Below are positions 25,962 to 34,276 of a stretch of DNA of 64,000 nucleotides, piece by piece. Location: NCBI RefSeq assembly GCF_900103665.1, contig NZ_FNGY01000008.1, positions 1 to 64,000 of the forward strand, read 5' to 3'. How positions within the stretch are numbered: position 1 is the first letter of the stretch; each line of letters begins with the position of its first letter. Made by a program: the position numbers and the translations under genes. A model generated the notes under the pieces. It was not told where the DNA came from, ran no database searches, and saw nothing but the letters and a program-made list of their open reading frames with translations. This DNA is from Pedobacter steynii. Its GTDB lineage: Bacteria; Bacteroidota; Bacteroidia; Sphingobacteriales; Sphingobacteriaceae.

Positions 25962-27023
25962 CTATTTTAAGTATTGTTTAAAGAAGGCGTCTATTTTTTT
26001 AAGGGATACTTTCATGTATTCCGGTCTGTCGTAAAGATCAACATGTGATGCTCCGGGAACAACAAAAAGTTCTTTAGGCGCTGCTGCTTTTTTATAGGCA
26101 TCTTCGCTGAAATATTTTGATACTGCCCTTTCACCAACAATAAAAAGCAGCGGACGTGGGGAAATGGTTTCAATTTGAACAAAAGGAAAGAAATTCATCA
26201 TTGGAGCGAGGCTGGTAAACGAATAGCCCGTGGTAGAATTGGGATGATTACCTCTTGGGGTACGGTAATAATCAAAAAACTCCTTAGTATTTTCTGTTTC
26301 ATTTTCGCCAAGAACTTCAGGAATGGCATTGATGTCCTTTCTTTTTGCCCCTGCAAATTCCTTAGTGCGTTGTTCCCCGATTTCATCCAATGTTTTCATG
26401 CGCTGTTCATAAGTCATTACATCACCCAGACCTTGCCTGCGGGCGCGGCCCATATCGTACATGCTTACCGTAGCAAGGGCTTTAATGCGATGGTCGATTT
26501 GCGCTGCACTTACTGAGTATCCACCACTGGCACATACGCCTAAAACGCCGATTCTGTTTTTATCCACCAATGGATAGTTGCTTAAAAAATCTATTGCCGC
26601 ACTAAAATCTTCCACTTTGATCTCCGGCACTTCAATATGTCTCGGGAAGCCACCGCTTTCCCCGTGAAAGGAGGCGTCATATGCCAGGGTGACATAACCT
26701 AATTCCGCCAGCTTTTGCGCATGCAATCCGGAGGTTTGTTCTTTTACACCCCCAAAAGGATGGCCGACTACAATGGCCGCATATTTTTTGGTAATATCGT
26801 AGTTCGGCGGAAGAAACAAGTTGGCCACTACGTTAATCTGAAGTCTGTTTGGATAGGATACTTTTTGGATTTTAACGCCATTTTCTCCATCTTTTAAGGG
26901 GTATATCCTTGTATTTAGTAATTCTGCCGCTTGTTTATTGTCGACATTGCTTTGAGCTTTTAACGGATCGGCATCTATGGTTGACATCACTATGGTGGTC
27001 AGGATGAGCATTGCCTTTTTCAT
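25962..27023 (-). CDS. Exported alpha/beta hydrolase (dienelactone hydrolase-like)
   Basis: The start at 27023 gives a signal peptide (MKKAMLILTTIVMSTIDADPLKAQS) and about 353 residues; an in-frame ATG at 27047 would add eight. The fold is the DLH/YcjY-type alpha/beta hydrolase: VVGHPFGGVKEQ (oxyanion region), nucleophile elbow GVCASGGYS, acid near LFIVGERAVS and histidine in PGASHVDLYDRPEY. It should be periplasmic and hydrolyse an ester, lactone or similar bond. It follows the CMD gene with essentially no gap and is followed 6 bp later by the lipoprotein cupin. Confidence 0.86.
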   Translation of the reverse strand: MKKAMLILTTIVMSTIDADPLKAQSNVDNKQAAELLNTRIYPLKDGENGVKIQKVSYPNRLQINVVANLFLPPNYDITKKYAAIVVGHPFGGVKEQTSGLHAQKLAELGYVTLAYDASFHGESGGFPRHIEVPEIKVEDFSAAIDFLSNYPLVDKNRIGVLGVCASGGYSVSAAQIDHRIKALATVSMYDMGRARRQGLGDVMTYEQRMKTLDEIGEQRTKEFAGAKRKDINAIPEVLGENETENTKEFFDYYRTPRGNHPNSTTGYSFTSLAPMMNFFPFVQIETISPRPLLFIVGERAVSKYFSEDAYKKAAAPKELFVVPGASHVDLYDRPEYMKVSLKKIDAFFKQYLK

Positions 27024-27048
27024 TTTATTTATGTTTTGAGACTTCATG

Positions 27049-27795
27049 TTACTTTTTGTTTGTGAGTACTTGATTTAATACCGATTGGGCTGATTTGGCA
27101 GCTGTAGCACCTATATTTGATTTTATGATGCCGACGAATTGCTGTAACTGATCTGGTGTTAATCCGAGATTCAGGCAAATGCTCAAATGAGAATTTAGCA
27201 TCGGTTCTACTCCGCCAATACTGCTCAGCACTGCTACGGTTACCAATTCTCTATCCGTATAACTCAATATATCACGTTCAAAAATATCGGCAAACAAATG
27301 CGCTTTGAGAAATACTTCTATTTCTGGGGCAAAGGCAGCGTAACCTGTTTTTGGACCATCTTGTGGAGCTCCGGTAAGTGTTCCCAAAATAGCCTTTCCA
27401 CGTTCGTATTTACTCCGTTCATCTTTAACAGGAGTGGCTTCCGGACCCCAGGTATCCCTGATGCCTTTGGTTTTACGTTCCTCGAGAACCGATATCAGTG
27501 TTTGAAGTCCGCGAATGCTGCGGGGAAATCCGCAATATGCATAAAGGTGGACAATTGCTTCTTTTATTTCGTTAACAGTCAGGCCTGCCTCAAGCCCGGA
27601 GTTCAGCTTTGTTTTTAATTCCGGCAGGTCACCTTTAGCCGTAACAGCAGCGATGACGATCATACTTTGTTGTTTGGAACTTAAGGTTTTTTCTATTGCG
27701 CCTTTTTGTTGTGCCGCGATAGGGGCAGCTGTACCGGCTACTAATAATAAAATTGCTATCGTCATTACGATACTGAATGTTATGGTCCTTTTCAT
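27049..27795 (-). CDS. Exported carboxymuconolactone decarboxylase-like protein
   Basis: The 248-residue protein carries two CMD/AhpD-like helical domains (about residues 38-110 and 150-245), with the first holding ITVNEIKEAIVHLYAYCGFPRS-type sequence (a single Cys rather than the CxxC of AhpD), and the second LVTVAVLSSIGGVEPMLNSH. It is unusual in carrying an N-terminal signal peptide (MKRTITFSIVMTIAILLLVAG, cleavage near APIAAQ), which points to the periplasm. Its role is unknown; single-Cys members are not expected to be peroxidase reductants of the AhpD type. It has its own candidate promoter and operator. Confidence 0.88.
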   Translation of the reverse strand: MKRTITFSIVMTIAILLLVAGTAAPIAAQQKGAIEKTLSSKQQSMIVIAAVTAKGDLPELKTKLNSGLEAGLTVNEIKEAIVHLYAYCGFPRSIRGLQTLISVLEERKTKGIRDTWGPEATPVKDERSKYERGKAILGTLTGAPQDGPKTGYAAFAPEIEVFLKAHLFADIFERDILSYTDRELVTVAVLSSIGGVEPMLNSHLSICLNLGLTPDQLQQFVGIIKSNIGATAAKSAQSVLNQVLTNKK

Positions 27796-27815
27796 CTTTT
27801 AATTTTCTGATGATA

Positions 27816-27885
27816 CAAAGGTCCAGATAATTTAAAGCGATAAGGGTAGATGGATTACGGGGATTAGTACCAATATTACTTATCG
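27816..27885 (-). promoter_or_regulatory. Candidate AraC-controlled promoter before the CMD gene
   Basis: The 18-mer TACCAATATTACTTATCG (27868-27885) recurs with one mismatch at 31004-31021. In both places a CAAAG box (minus strand CTTTG, here 27816-27820) begins 52 bp to the left, with exactly 48 bp between the last base of the box and the first base of the motif, and the gene start lies about 20-26 bp beyond the box. The motif overlaps the stop codon of the preceding hydrolase gene. This reads as an activator site plus -7 element. Confidence 0.65.
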
Positions 27886-28943
27886 AGTCCTTTTTCTTGT
27901 AGCCATTTCGACATCAGATCAGCTATTACTACATTGTTTAAGTCGGAAAATGGGAAATGTGTATTGCCGTTGATTCCTATTTCCGGAAGATGAACTACCC
28001 TTGCATCCCCACCATGTTTATTAATTGTAGCGGCCCATATTTTTGCCATTTCAAGCCCCGAACGCCAATGGTCTTTGTTCCAGACCTTTGTCGGCTCCTT
28101 TGCAATGTTGTCACCATAATAAATGGCGATTGGTATTTTTGTGAGCTTATTGAAATCGGACAAAGGGATTTCCTGGCCTTTTAATTCGCCAAAAAGACCT
28201 GTGGATTTTATCGGCTGGGGTAATTCATCTTTTGGAAACAGGAAACCGCTATAGGGTTCGTAGGCTACAATAGCTTTGACCTTATCATTTTTTATAGCGG
28301 TAAACCAGCCGGGACCACCACCTTGTGAATGCGTGATCAATATCCCTTCCCCGATTTTATCAAATAGCTGAGCAACCGCATCCGAGACCATGTTGCCATC
28401 AAAACCACCTGTATTTGGGGTCATTTGCCTGAAAAATTGCTCCAGAGCAGGGGAGTCCTTTGGAAACTGAACGTTGGGGAAATAATCGGGATAATTGCCA
28501 ATCCTGAATTGTGTGAACCAAAACTGTTCGTCCGGGTTAGGAGTGATCGTTGCGGCAACTGTACTCTTTCCCGCTTCGCCACGTCTCGGCTGATCAAGCA
28601 GATAAACCCCGAAACTTCTTCTTAAAAAGATATTCTGAAAACCTTCTCGTCCATCAGGTGTCGTTTCCCATGTTTTTTTAGATTGTCCGGCTCCATGAAG
28701 AAAAACCAAAGGATACTTGCGGGCCTTTACCGGGATCTGATAGAAAGCATATGCATGGTCGCCATGAAAGGTTTGTCCCTGAGGTTTTAACGCGTTGTTT
28801 AAATCGAAATTTCCAGGTTCGAAAATCTTTGTTCCACCAATGGCGAAACTACCTTGTTCCTGAATAACCATTGTGTTTTGTTTCCGTAAGCCACAGGAGG
28901 CAAGCAGGACGGAGAGCATCGTAATTTTATATATTTTATTCAT
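27876..28943 (-). CDS. Alpha/beta hydrolase, lipoprotein or exported
   Basis: The 355-residue protein has a lipoprotein-type signal (MNKIYKITMLSVLLASCGLRK, Cys17) and an alpha/beta hydrolase core: LVFLHGAGQSKKTWE (oxyanion region), nucleophile elbow ITHSQGGGPGW (Ser in HSQGG), VHLPEIGINGNTHFPFSDLNN with the likely catalytic His. It resembles secreted esterase-like proteins of the 'alpha/beta fold hydrolase' family often found near cupins and CMD proteins. It should sit in the periplasm or outer membrane. Substrate unknown. It is the fourth gene of the AraC-linked cluster. Confidence 0.85.
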   Translation of the reverse strand: MNKIYKITMLSVLLASCGLRKQNTMVIQEQGSFAIGGTKIFEPGNFDLNNALKPQGQTFHGDHAYAFYQIPVKARKYPLVFLHGAGQSKKTWETTPDGREGFQNIFLRRSFGVYLLDQPRRGEAGKSTVAATITPNPDEQFWFTQFRIGNYPDYFPNVQFPKDSPALEQFFRQMTPNTGGFDGNMVSDAVAQLFDKIGEGILITHSQGGGPGWFTAIKNDKVKAIVAYEPYSGFLFPKDELPQPIKSTGLFGELKGQEIPLSDFNKLTKIPIAIYYGDNIAKEPTKVWNKDHWRSGLEMAKIWAATINKHGGDARVVHLPEIGINGNTHFPFSDLNNVVIADLMSKWLQEKGLDK

Positions 28944-28976
28944 ACTGAATTCCCGGGATTTAAAGCTAACGGTATT

Positions 28977-29435
28977 TTAGTTGCCAAGCAATCTGGTGAA
29001 AGAAAGGGAGCCTAGCATCCATTTGTCATTTTGTTTCACATATACTTCGGTCACAACAAAAGGATTGGTTACCTCGTTGCCACCAACTACAGCCAGCAAC
29101 CTGATTTTGCTAAGCACAATCGCAGTATGGTCTATGATGTTTACGGTAACATTTTGTATCTCCGCTTTTTTATAATGTATGCCACCGCTTTTGATGGTAT
29201 TCAATTCCTGTTCTCTTGACATTGATCCGCCCATATGGACAAAGACCGCTTTTTCATGGAAAAGAGCGGAAAGGGAATCGACATTTTTTTCCGACATCCA
29301 GTCCCATTTCTTTTTAGAAAGTAAGCTCATTTCCTGCATGGCATCAAGGCCATCTGTATTGGCGTTTTTAGTTTGAGCACTTGACACTTGAGTGCTCATT
29401 AAGAAGGCAAGAAGTGCCAGAATTGATAGTTTCAT
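28977..29435 (-). CDS. Exported SnoaL/NTF2-like (DUF4440) protein
   Basis: The 152-residue protein has a signal peptide (cleavage after VSSAQ, about residue 20) and a single NTF2-fold domain: LDAMQEMSLLSKKKWDWM, VDSLSALFHEKAVFVHMGGS, then YVKQNDKWMLGSLSFTRL. DUF4440/SnoaL-like proteins form a cone-shaped pocket used as an enzyme or a binding site for small hydrophobic molecules. It is exported, like most of its neighbours. Function unknown; context suggests a part in the cluster's extracytoplasmic pathway. Confidence 0.85.
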   Translation of the reverse strand: MKLSILALLAFLMSTQVSSAQTKNANTDGLDAMQEMSLLSKKKWDWMSEKNVDSLSALFHEKAVFVHMGGSMSREQELNTIKSGGIHYKKAEIQNVTVNIIDHTAIVLSKIRLLAVVGGNEVTNPFVVTEVYVKQNDKWMLGSLSFTRLLGN

Positions 29436-29463
29436 TTGATGGAGTTTAAAGTTTGATTTGAGG

Positions 29464-29919
29464 CTATTTAGTGCGATTGTATTCTTTGTCGCTCACCCTG
29501 TGCAACCAGATCGTTTTTCCGTTTTGAGCAGGGGAGGTTGCAATATAAGTGACACCGCTTTCAGGCGTTGCACCATGCCAATGCTCCACACCAGGAAGAC
29601 ATTTGACAACTTCGCCAGGACGTACAATTTGTTTGGGCTTACCTTTTTCCTGATAGTACCCAATCCCCTCGGTAATGATTAGTATTTGCCCACCTGGATG
29701 GCTGTGCCAGTCTAATCTTGCTCCGGGATCAAATATCGCTACTGAAGTCCCATAAGTAAAGACACTGTCTGCCACATTTAATTCTTTCAGCCAGACATTT
29801 CCTACATGATGGACATTGACTGCTTTTTCCCCTTTGGGAAAAATCGGAGTTTCCTGCGCTACTGCCTGAACAGACAGGGCGACACAAAATAAAATCGCAA
29901 AATAACGTACCTGTTTCAT
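29464..29919 (-). CDS. Exported cupin-domain protein
   Basis: The 151-residue protein has a signal peptide (MKQVRYFAILFCVALSVQAVAQ) and one cupin domain with metal ligands in LDWHSHPGGQIL and CLPGVEHWHGATP. It is a paralogue of the lipoprotein cupin at 25452-25955: the blocks WHSHP.GQIL, GYYQEKG.PK and HWHGA are the same. It lies 23 bp downstream of the aldo/keto reductase gene. One cupin is a lipoprotein and the other soluble, so they may differ in location more than in chemistry. Confidence 0.88.
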   Translation of the reverse strand: MKQVRYFAILFCVALSVQAVAQETPIFPKGEKAVNVHHVGNVWLKELNVADSVFTYGTSVAIFDPGARLDWHSHPGGQILIITEGIGYYQEKGKPKQIVRPGEVVKCLPGVEHWHGATPESGVTYIATSPAQNGKTIWLHRVSDKEYNRTK

Positions 29920-29942
29920 AATTCTCTTTTTAAAATGTCAAT

Positions 29943-30926
29943 CTATTTTCCAACCCTTGCCTGTAAATGTTCAGGATATCTGGCTCCCTGTACCGCTATT
30001 TCAGCAGCGGCTTTTTCTATTTCCTGTAAATCTTCTTTTGAAAGTGTGATGGATGCTGCGCCAATGTTTTCCTGCAAGCGATGAAGCTTTGTCGTTCCCG
30101 GAATAGGGCTGATCCAGGGCTTTTGAGCCAGTAGCCATGCTAAGGCGATTTGTGCAGGTGTTGCCTCTTTTCCGGCTGCGATACTTTGCAAAAGCTCCAC
30201 CAATACCTGATTTGCTTTTCTGTTCTCTTCTGAAAAACGGGGGACGATATTCCTGAAATCGCTGTGGTCAAATTGAGTGTTTTCATTGATTGCTCCTGTC
30301 AGAAAGCCCTTTCCCAAAGGGCTAAATGGCACAAATCCAATTCCTAATTCTTCCAGGGTTGGCAATATTTCTTTTTCGGGCTCCCGCCACCATAACGAAT
30401 ATTCACTTTGCAACGCCGAAACAGGTTGTACAGCATGGGCTTTACGGATGGTTTGTACGCCGGCTTCTGAAAGCCCGAAATATTTCACTTTCCCTTGCTG
30501 GATGAGCTCTTTTACGGTGCCTGCGACTTCTTCAATTGCAATGACAGGATCAACACGGTGCTGGTAAAGCAAGTCAATGGAATCTGTTTTTAACCTTTTT
30601 AATGCTTCATCTACATAAGCGCGAATGCGTTCCGGGCGACTGTCCATTCCTTTTCCTGGCTCACCGTCAACAAAGCCAAACTTGGAAGCAATCACTATTT
30701 TGTCCCGAAACGGAGCAAGTGCTTCTCCCAGGAGTGCTTCATTGGTATAAGGGCCATAGGCTTCGGCAGTGTCAAAAAAGGTGACGCCTGCATCAAATGC
30801 CGCTCTGATTAATTTTATGGCTTCTTGTTTATCTGTTGCAGGGCCATATCCAAAACTCAAACCCATACAACCTAAACCAAGGGCAGATACTTCTAATCCA
30901 AAATTACCAAGTTTACGCTTTTCCAT
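29943..30926 (-). CDS. Aldo/keto reductase
   Basis: With the start at 30926 the protein has 327 residues beginning MEKRKLGNFGLEVSALGLGCMGLS, the usual family start; an upstream in-frame ATG at 30989 lies before the promoter and is unlikely. The TIM-barrel tetrad is visible: Asp and Tyr in FFDTAEAYGP, Lys in VIASKFG and His in LYQHRVDP. The C-terminal PGTTKLHRLQENIGA binds NADPH. It reduces aldehydes or ketones in the cytoplasm. It is the first gene of the leftward cluster and divergent from the AraC regulator. Confidence 0.93.
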   Translation of the reverse strand: MEKRKLGNFGLEVSALGLGCMGLSFGYGPATDKQEAIKLIRAAFDAGVTFFDTAEAYGPYTNEALLGEALAPFRDKIVIASKFGFVDGEPGKGMDSRPERIRAYVDEALKRLKTDSIDLLYQHRVDPVIAIEEVAGTVKELIQQGKVKYFGLSEAGVQTIRKAHAVQPVSALQSEYSLWWREPEKEILPTLEELGIGFVPFSPLGKGFLTGAINENTQFDHSDFRNIVPRFSEENRKANQVLVELLQSIAAGKEATPAQIALAWLLAQKPWISPIPGTTKLHRLQENIGAASITLSKEDLQEIEKAAAEIAVQGARYPEHLQARVGK

Positions 30927-30951
30927 ATTTTTATTGTTAAATGGTATACCA

Positions 30952-31021
30952 CAAAGATGAGGACTGAAAATGAAGCGCCTGGTATACACATTCCTGTATT
31001 TACTACCAATATTACTGATCG
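30952..31021 (-). promoter_or_regulatory. Candidate AraC-controlled promoter before the aldo/keto reductase gene
   Basis: TACCAATATTACTGATCG (31004-31021) is the second copy of the 18-bp motif found before the CMD gene, and CAAAG at 30952-30956 is the matching -7 box, again 48 bp away. The motif lies in the 160-bp gap shared with the divergent AraC gene, so it could also serve autoregulation. Confidence 0.65.
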
Positions 31022-31056
31022 CTTGACTGGTGCTGTTATAGAAACTTTCTAATGTT

Positions 31057-31064
31057 TATTTTTG
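31057..31064 (+). promoter_or_regulatory. -7 promoter element of the AraC-family gene
   Basis: TATTTTTG matches TAnnTTTG and lies 22 bp before the ATG at 31087. No clear -33 element was found. Confidence 0.45.
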
Positions 31065-31086
31065 TTTCAGAGAAACAACAGTAGTT

Positions 31087-31977
31087 ATGGAAGAGACGGT
31101 GAATTTTGCTAAGATCAGTGAATATAATGCTTTTAATAATCAGGAAACCCTACATCCACTGATAAGTGTAGTCCATTTGGATAAAGCTGAACCTCGTCAG
31201 CTTCGGCGTTTACGTTACGAGTTTTATACTATTTTCCTCAAGCAAATCCACTGTGGCGACCTTCGTTACGGACTTAACAATTATGATTACGAGGAAGGGA
31301 CACTCATCTTCCTTGCACCAGGGCAGGTGATTGGCGAAAATAAAGAGGGATATTATCAACCTCAGGGAATCGCCCTGGTATTTCATCCTGATTTGATCCA
31401 CGGCACAAACCTTGGAAAAAAAATTAACGATTATACATTTTTCTCCTATGCCGTGAATGAAGCTTTGCATTTATCAGAACAGGAGCGAAAAATCATCATG
31501 GATTGCTTCGCTAAAATTGAATATGAATTACAGCATGCGATTGATAAACATAGTAAACGACTGATTGTATCTAATATTGAATTGTTTCTGAATTACTGTG
31601 AACGGTTTTATGATCGCCAGTTTATCACAAGAGATCATGCCAATAAAGGGATTTTGGAAAAGTTTGAAGAGCTGCTTAATGGTTATTATGCATCGGAAAA
31701 GCCATATTCTATAGGACTGCCTTCAGTTGCCTATTGCGCGGATGAATTACACCTTTCTTCCAATTATTTTGGTGATTTGATTAAAAAGGAAACAGGGAAA
31801 TCGGCCCAGGAGTACCTCCAAAACAAAATTATTGAGGTTGCCAAAGACAAGATTTTTGATTACAATAAGACGGTAAGTGAAATAGCCTATGAGTTAGGCT
31901 TCAAATATCCCCAACACTTTAACCGGCTCTTTAAAAAGCGCGTTGGAGTTACACCAAATGAGTATCGAAGCCAATAA
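31087..31977 (+). CDS. AraC-family regulator of the cupin/CMD/reductase cluster
   Basis: The 296-residue protein has an N-terminal sensing half (LRYGLNNYDYEEGTLIFLAPGQVIG, the AraC_binding cupin type) and a C-terminal double helix-turn-helix: YCADELHLSSNYFGDLIKKETG and then VSEIAYELGFKYPQHFNRLFKKRVGVTPNEYR. It is divergent from the aldo/keto reductase gene across 160 bp containing the repeated 18-bp motif, which makes it the likely regulator of that cluster. The inducer is unknown. A terminator hairpin follows the gene. Confidence 0.92.
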   Translation: MEETVNFAKISEYNAFNNQETLHPLISVVHLDKAEPRQLRRLRYEFYTIFLKQIHCGDLRYGLNNYDYEEGTLIFLAPGQVIGENKEGYYQPQGIALVFHPDLIHGTNLGKKINDYTFFSYAVNEALHLSEQERKIIMDCFAKIEYELQHAIDKHSKRLIVSNIELFLNYCERFYDRQFITRDHANKGILEKFEELLNGYYASEKPYSIGLPSVAYCADELHLSSNYFGDLIKKETGKSAQEYLQNKIIEVAKDKIFDYNKTVSEIAYELGFKYPQHFNRLFKKRVGVTPNEYRSQ

Positions 31978-31995
31978 AGAGACCAGATTATCATT

Positions 31996-32026
31996 TTCAG
32001 CAGTGCCGGGAAAGGGCACTGCTGAA
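31996..32026. terminator. Terminator between the AraC gene and the TonB receptor gene
   Basis: TTCAGCAGTGCC, loop GGGAAAG, GGCACTGCTGAA: a perfect 12-bp stem between two convergent genes, probably working from both sides. Confidence 0.8.
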
Positions 32027-32035
32027 TGAAAAGTG

Positions 32036-34216
32036 TTAAAGCTTCAGTTTTATTCCTCCGTTGACTACAAATCCGTCAACAGGAGCATAAATGTCTCTGA
32101 AGACCGGGCTGGTAATCGTGCCGGTATAAATGGTGTCAAACTTAGTCTGACGGGTATTGCTGAAATTCTCGAAGTTTACAAAAATGGAAAAACCTTCCCA
32201 AAGTTTTTCCGCCATCAGTCCGGTGGTCCAATAGCTTTTTCCGATGCTGCCATCGTTTAACTTCTGTTTGCTAAAATAATAGGCTTCCAATCCAATTTTC
32301 CACTGGTCTTCCAACTCGTACATCAGTACATTGTTTAGACGATGTTTGGAAACCAACGGATAGGCCGTGCTGGTACTTTCTGTATGTTGGTTAACATCTG
32401 CCAGGGTATAACCAATAAATAGCTTAAAATCACTATAAGTGATCTTCACATTCGTTTCCATTCCTTTTGTATCCAGGTTTCCCTTAGGCTGAACATATTG
32501 AAGATGCGTACCTGCGAAAGGACTTAACAGGATAGGATTGTTAATGCGGGTATAGAAAAACATCTGGTTAATGCTCAGGCCCAACTTATCTTCAAAAAGT
32601 GCTGTGCCGTAGTTGATGTCGTAATTGGCCCCATAAGAACGTTCTGCTTTGGTGTTCGCTACATCAATCGGAAGTACATTTTTGAACTGGATCCGTTCGG
32701 CATCTTCCGTAAATACACTTGGTGCTTTATAACCCAATCCGCCACCTAACCGGGTAGAAAAATGTTCGTTAATTTTCCATAAGCCAGAAATCTTCGGCAG
32801 AAAGAAGAACCCATATTCATTGTGGTAATCCGCCCTGATTCCAGACTCAATACTGAATTTCTCTGTTGCATTCCAGGTGTTTTGTACAAAGCCGCCAACG
32901 GTATTGTAATTATAGCTTCTAAGGGCATTGTTGTTTTGCTGATCCTCTTTGAACCGATCGGTGAGGATGTTGAGGCCGGCAACCCAATCTGCCTGTTCTC
33001 CATTGCGGCTATAGTCTACTTCCGTATAAGTAGACAACTGCTTTCCGGAGAATAAATAGTCCGGCAATGCGATACTCCGGTCATAGTAGCTTACCGAATT
33101 TCTGAAAATGAATTTTTCCCTGTCGCTTAACTTATGGTCAAGCTCGACCTGGGTACTGTAACGGCCTGTTTTATTTTTTTCAAAATAACTGTGTTCAGCA
33201 CTGCCATTTCCTCTAATATATTCCAGATCGCCACCCATACGCTTTTCTATAGTCGTATTTAGTCCGGCCGAAATGGTAGTCCCTTCTGTTAAATAGAAAA
33301 ACAGCTTTGGGTTCAGGGTAAAACGATCAAATTTCGGAATGGCTGTTAAACCAATGTCCGAAGGATCATAAGCTGTGCCGTGATTGTAGGCGGCGTAAAC
33401 AGTGGCTCCAATTTTCTCGAATTTTTGGGCATAAAAACCACTTACATCCAGACCTAAAGCGGAGGTGCCGTTTAAAAGAAGGTTTAGCTGACGTTCTTCT
33501 GCCGGCTTTTTGGAGACCAGGTTAACCAGGCCTGCAATGGCGCCGCCACCATATAGGGTAGAGGATGAACCTTTGATTACTTCCACCTGTTGCAAGTCCA
33601 AAGGGGCGATTTGCAGCAAGCCTAAACCACCTGAGAAACCTGAATATAAGGGAAAGCCATCACGGATGAGCTGTGTGTATTTCCCATCCAATCCCTGAAT
33701 CCTAATGCTTGAATTGCCACTGGTTGCAGAAGTTTGCTGTGTTTGGATGCCTGTACTTTCTGCAAGCAGCATGCGGATGTCGCCAGGTTTCATATTGCCC
33801 TTTTCATCGAGTTCTTCTCCGGCGATGACTTCCACACGGGTAGGGATGTTATCGATGGTTCTGCTGCTTCTTGTTGCTGAAATGATCACTTCTTCCAGTT
33901 CTTCATCTGTTTCTTCCTGTTGTAAAAGAATAATTGCAGGAACGGATTGAACCAATGGAAAGATAAGGGTGTCAATTCTGGTCTGGTAACCTTTAAAACT
34001 AAACCTGATCAGTTGTTTGCCATCGGGGATATTGTTCAGGATGATCTGTCCGTTAGTATCTGAGCTTGTTCCGACATTGATCTCCTGAATTTTTACGGTA
34101 GCACCTGATAGGTTGCTGTTTGTTTTTGCGTCTTTAATGATCGCTTTATAAGTATTTTGAGCATATGCTGTAGCTGTAAAAAACAGCACAGACAAAAGCA
34201 CCATCAATTTCTTCAT
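32036..34216 (-). CDS. TonB-dependent outer-membrane receptor
   Basis: The 726-residue protein has a signal peptide (MKKLMVLLSVLFFTATAYAQ), a carboxypeptidase-regulatory-like domain (about residues 21-105), a plug starting near LEEVIISATRSSRTIDNIPTR (a TonB box-like stretch) and a 22-strand barrel ending in GGIKLKL. It is the FecA/BtuB/siderophore type, not SusC. The last gene of the leftward exporter operon, 60 bp after the Cys-rich DUF6660-like gene. That neighbour suggests a metal or metallophore as the substrate, but this is inference. Confidence 0.93.
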   Translation of the reverse strand: MKKLMVLLSVLFFTATAYAQNTYKAIIKDAKTNSNLSGATVKIQEINVGTSSDTNGQIILNNIPDGKQLIRFSFKGYQTRIDTLIFPLVQSVPAIILLQQEETDEELEEVIISATRSSRTIDNIPTRVEVIAGEELDEKGNMKPGDIRMLLAESTGIQTQQTSATSGNSSIRIQGLDGKYTQLIRDGFPLYSGFSGGLGLLQIAPLDLQQVEVIKGSSSTLYGGGAIAGLVNLVSKKPAEERQLNLLLNGTSALGLDVSGFYAQKFEKIGATVYAAYNHGTAYDPSDIGLTAIPKFDRFTLNPKLFFYLTEGTTISAGLNTTIEKRMGGDLEYIRGNGSAEHSYFEKNKTGRYSTQVELDHKLSDREKFIFRNSVSYYDRSIALPDYLFSGKQLSTYTEVDYSRNGEQADWVAGLNILTDRFKEDQQNNNALRSYNYNTVGGFVQNTWNATEKFSIESGIRADYHNEYGFFFLPKISGLWKINEHFSTRLGGGLGYKAPSVFTEDAERIQFKNVLPIDVANTKAERSYGANYDINYGTALFEDKLGLSINQMFFYTRINNPILLSPFAGTHLQYVQPKGNLDTKGMETNVKITYSDFKLFIGYTLADVNQHTESTSTAYPLVSKHRLNNVLMYELEDQWKIGLEAYYFSKQKLNDGSIGKSYWTTGLMAEKLWEGFSIFVNFENFSNTRQTKFDTIYTGTITSPVFRDIYAPVDGFVVNGGIKLKL

Positions 34217-34276
34217 GATATATTTTGTAATTAGTGATTTCGAAAAATGAAGCCTGAAACGGCTGTTGAGAAGAAG

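Noticed and set aside
30927..30989. Upstream start of the aldo/keto reductase adding 21 residues
   Set aside because: It lies beyond the candidate promoter, and the family begins at MEKRKLG.
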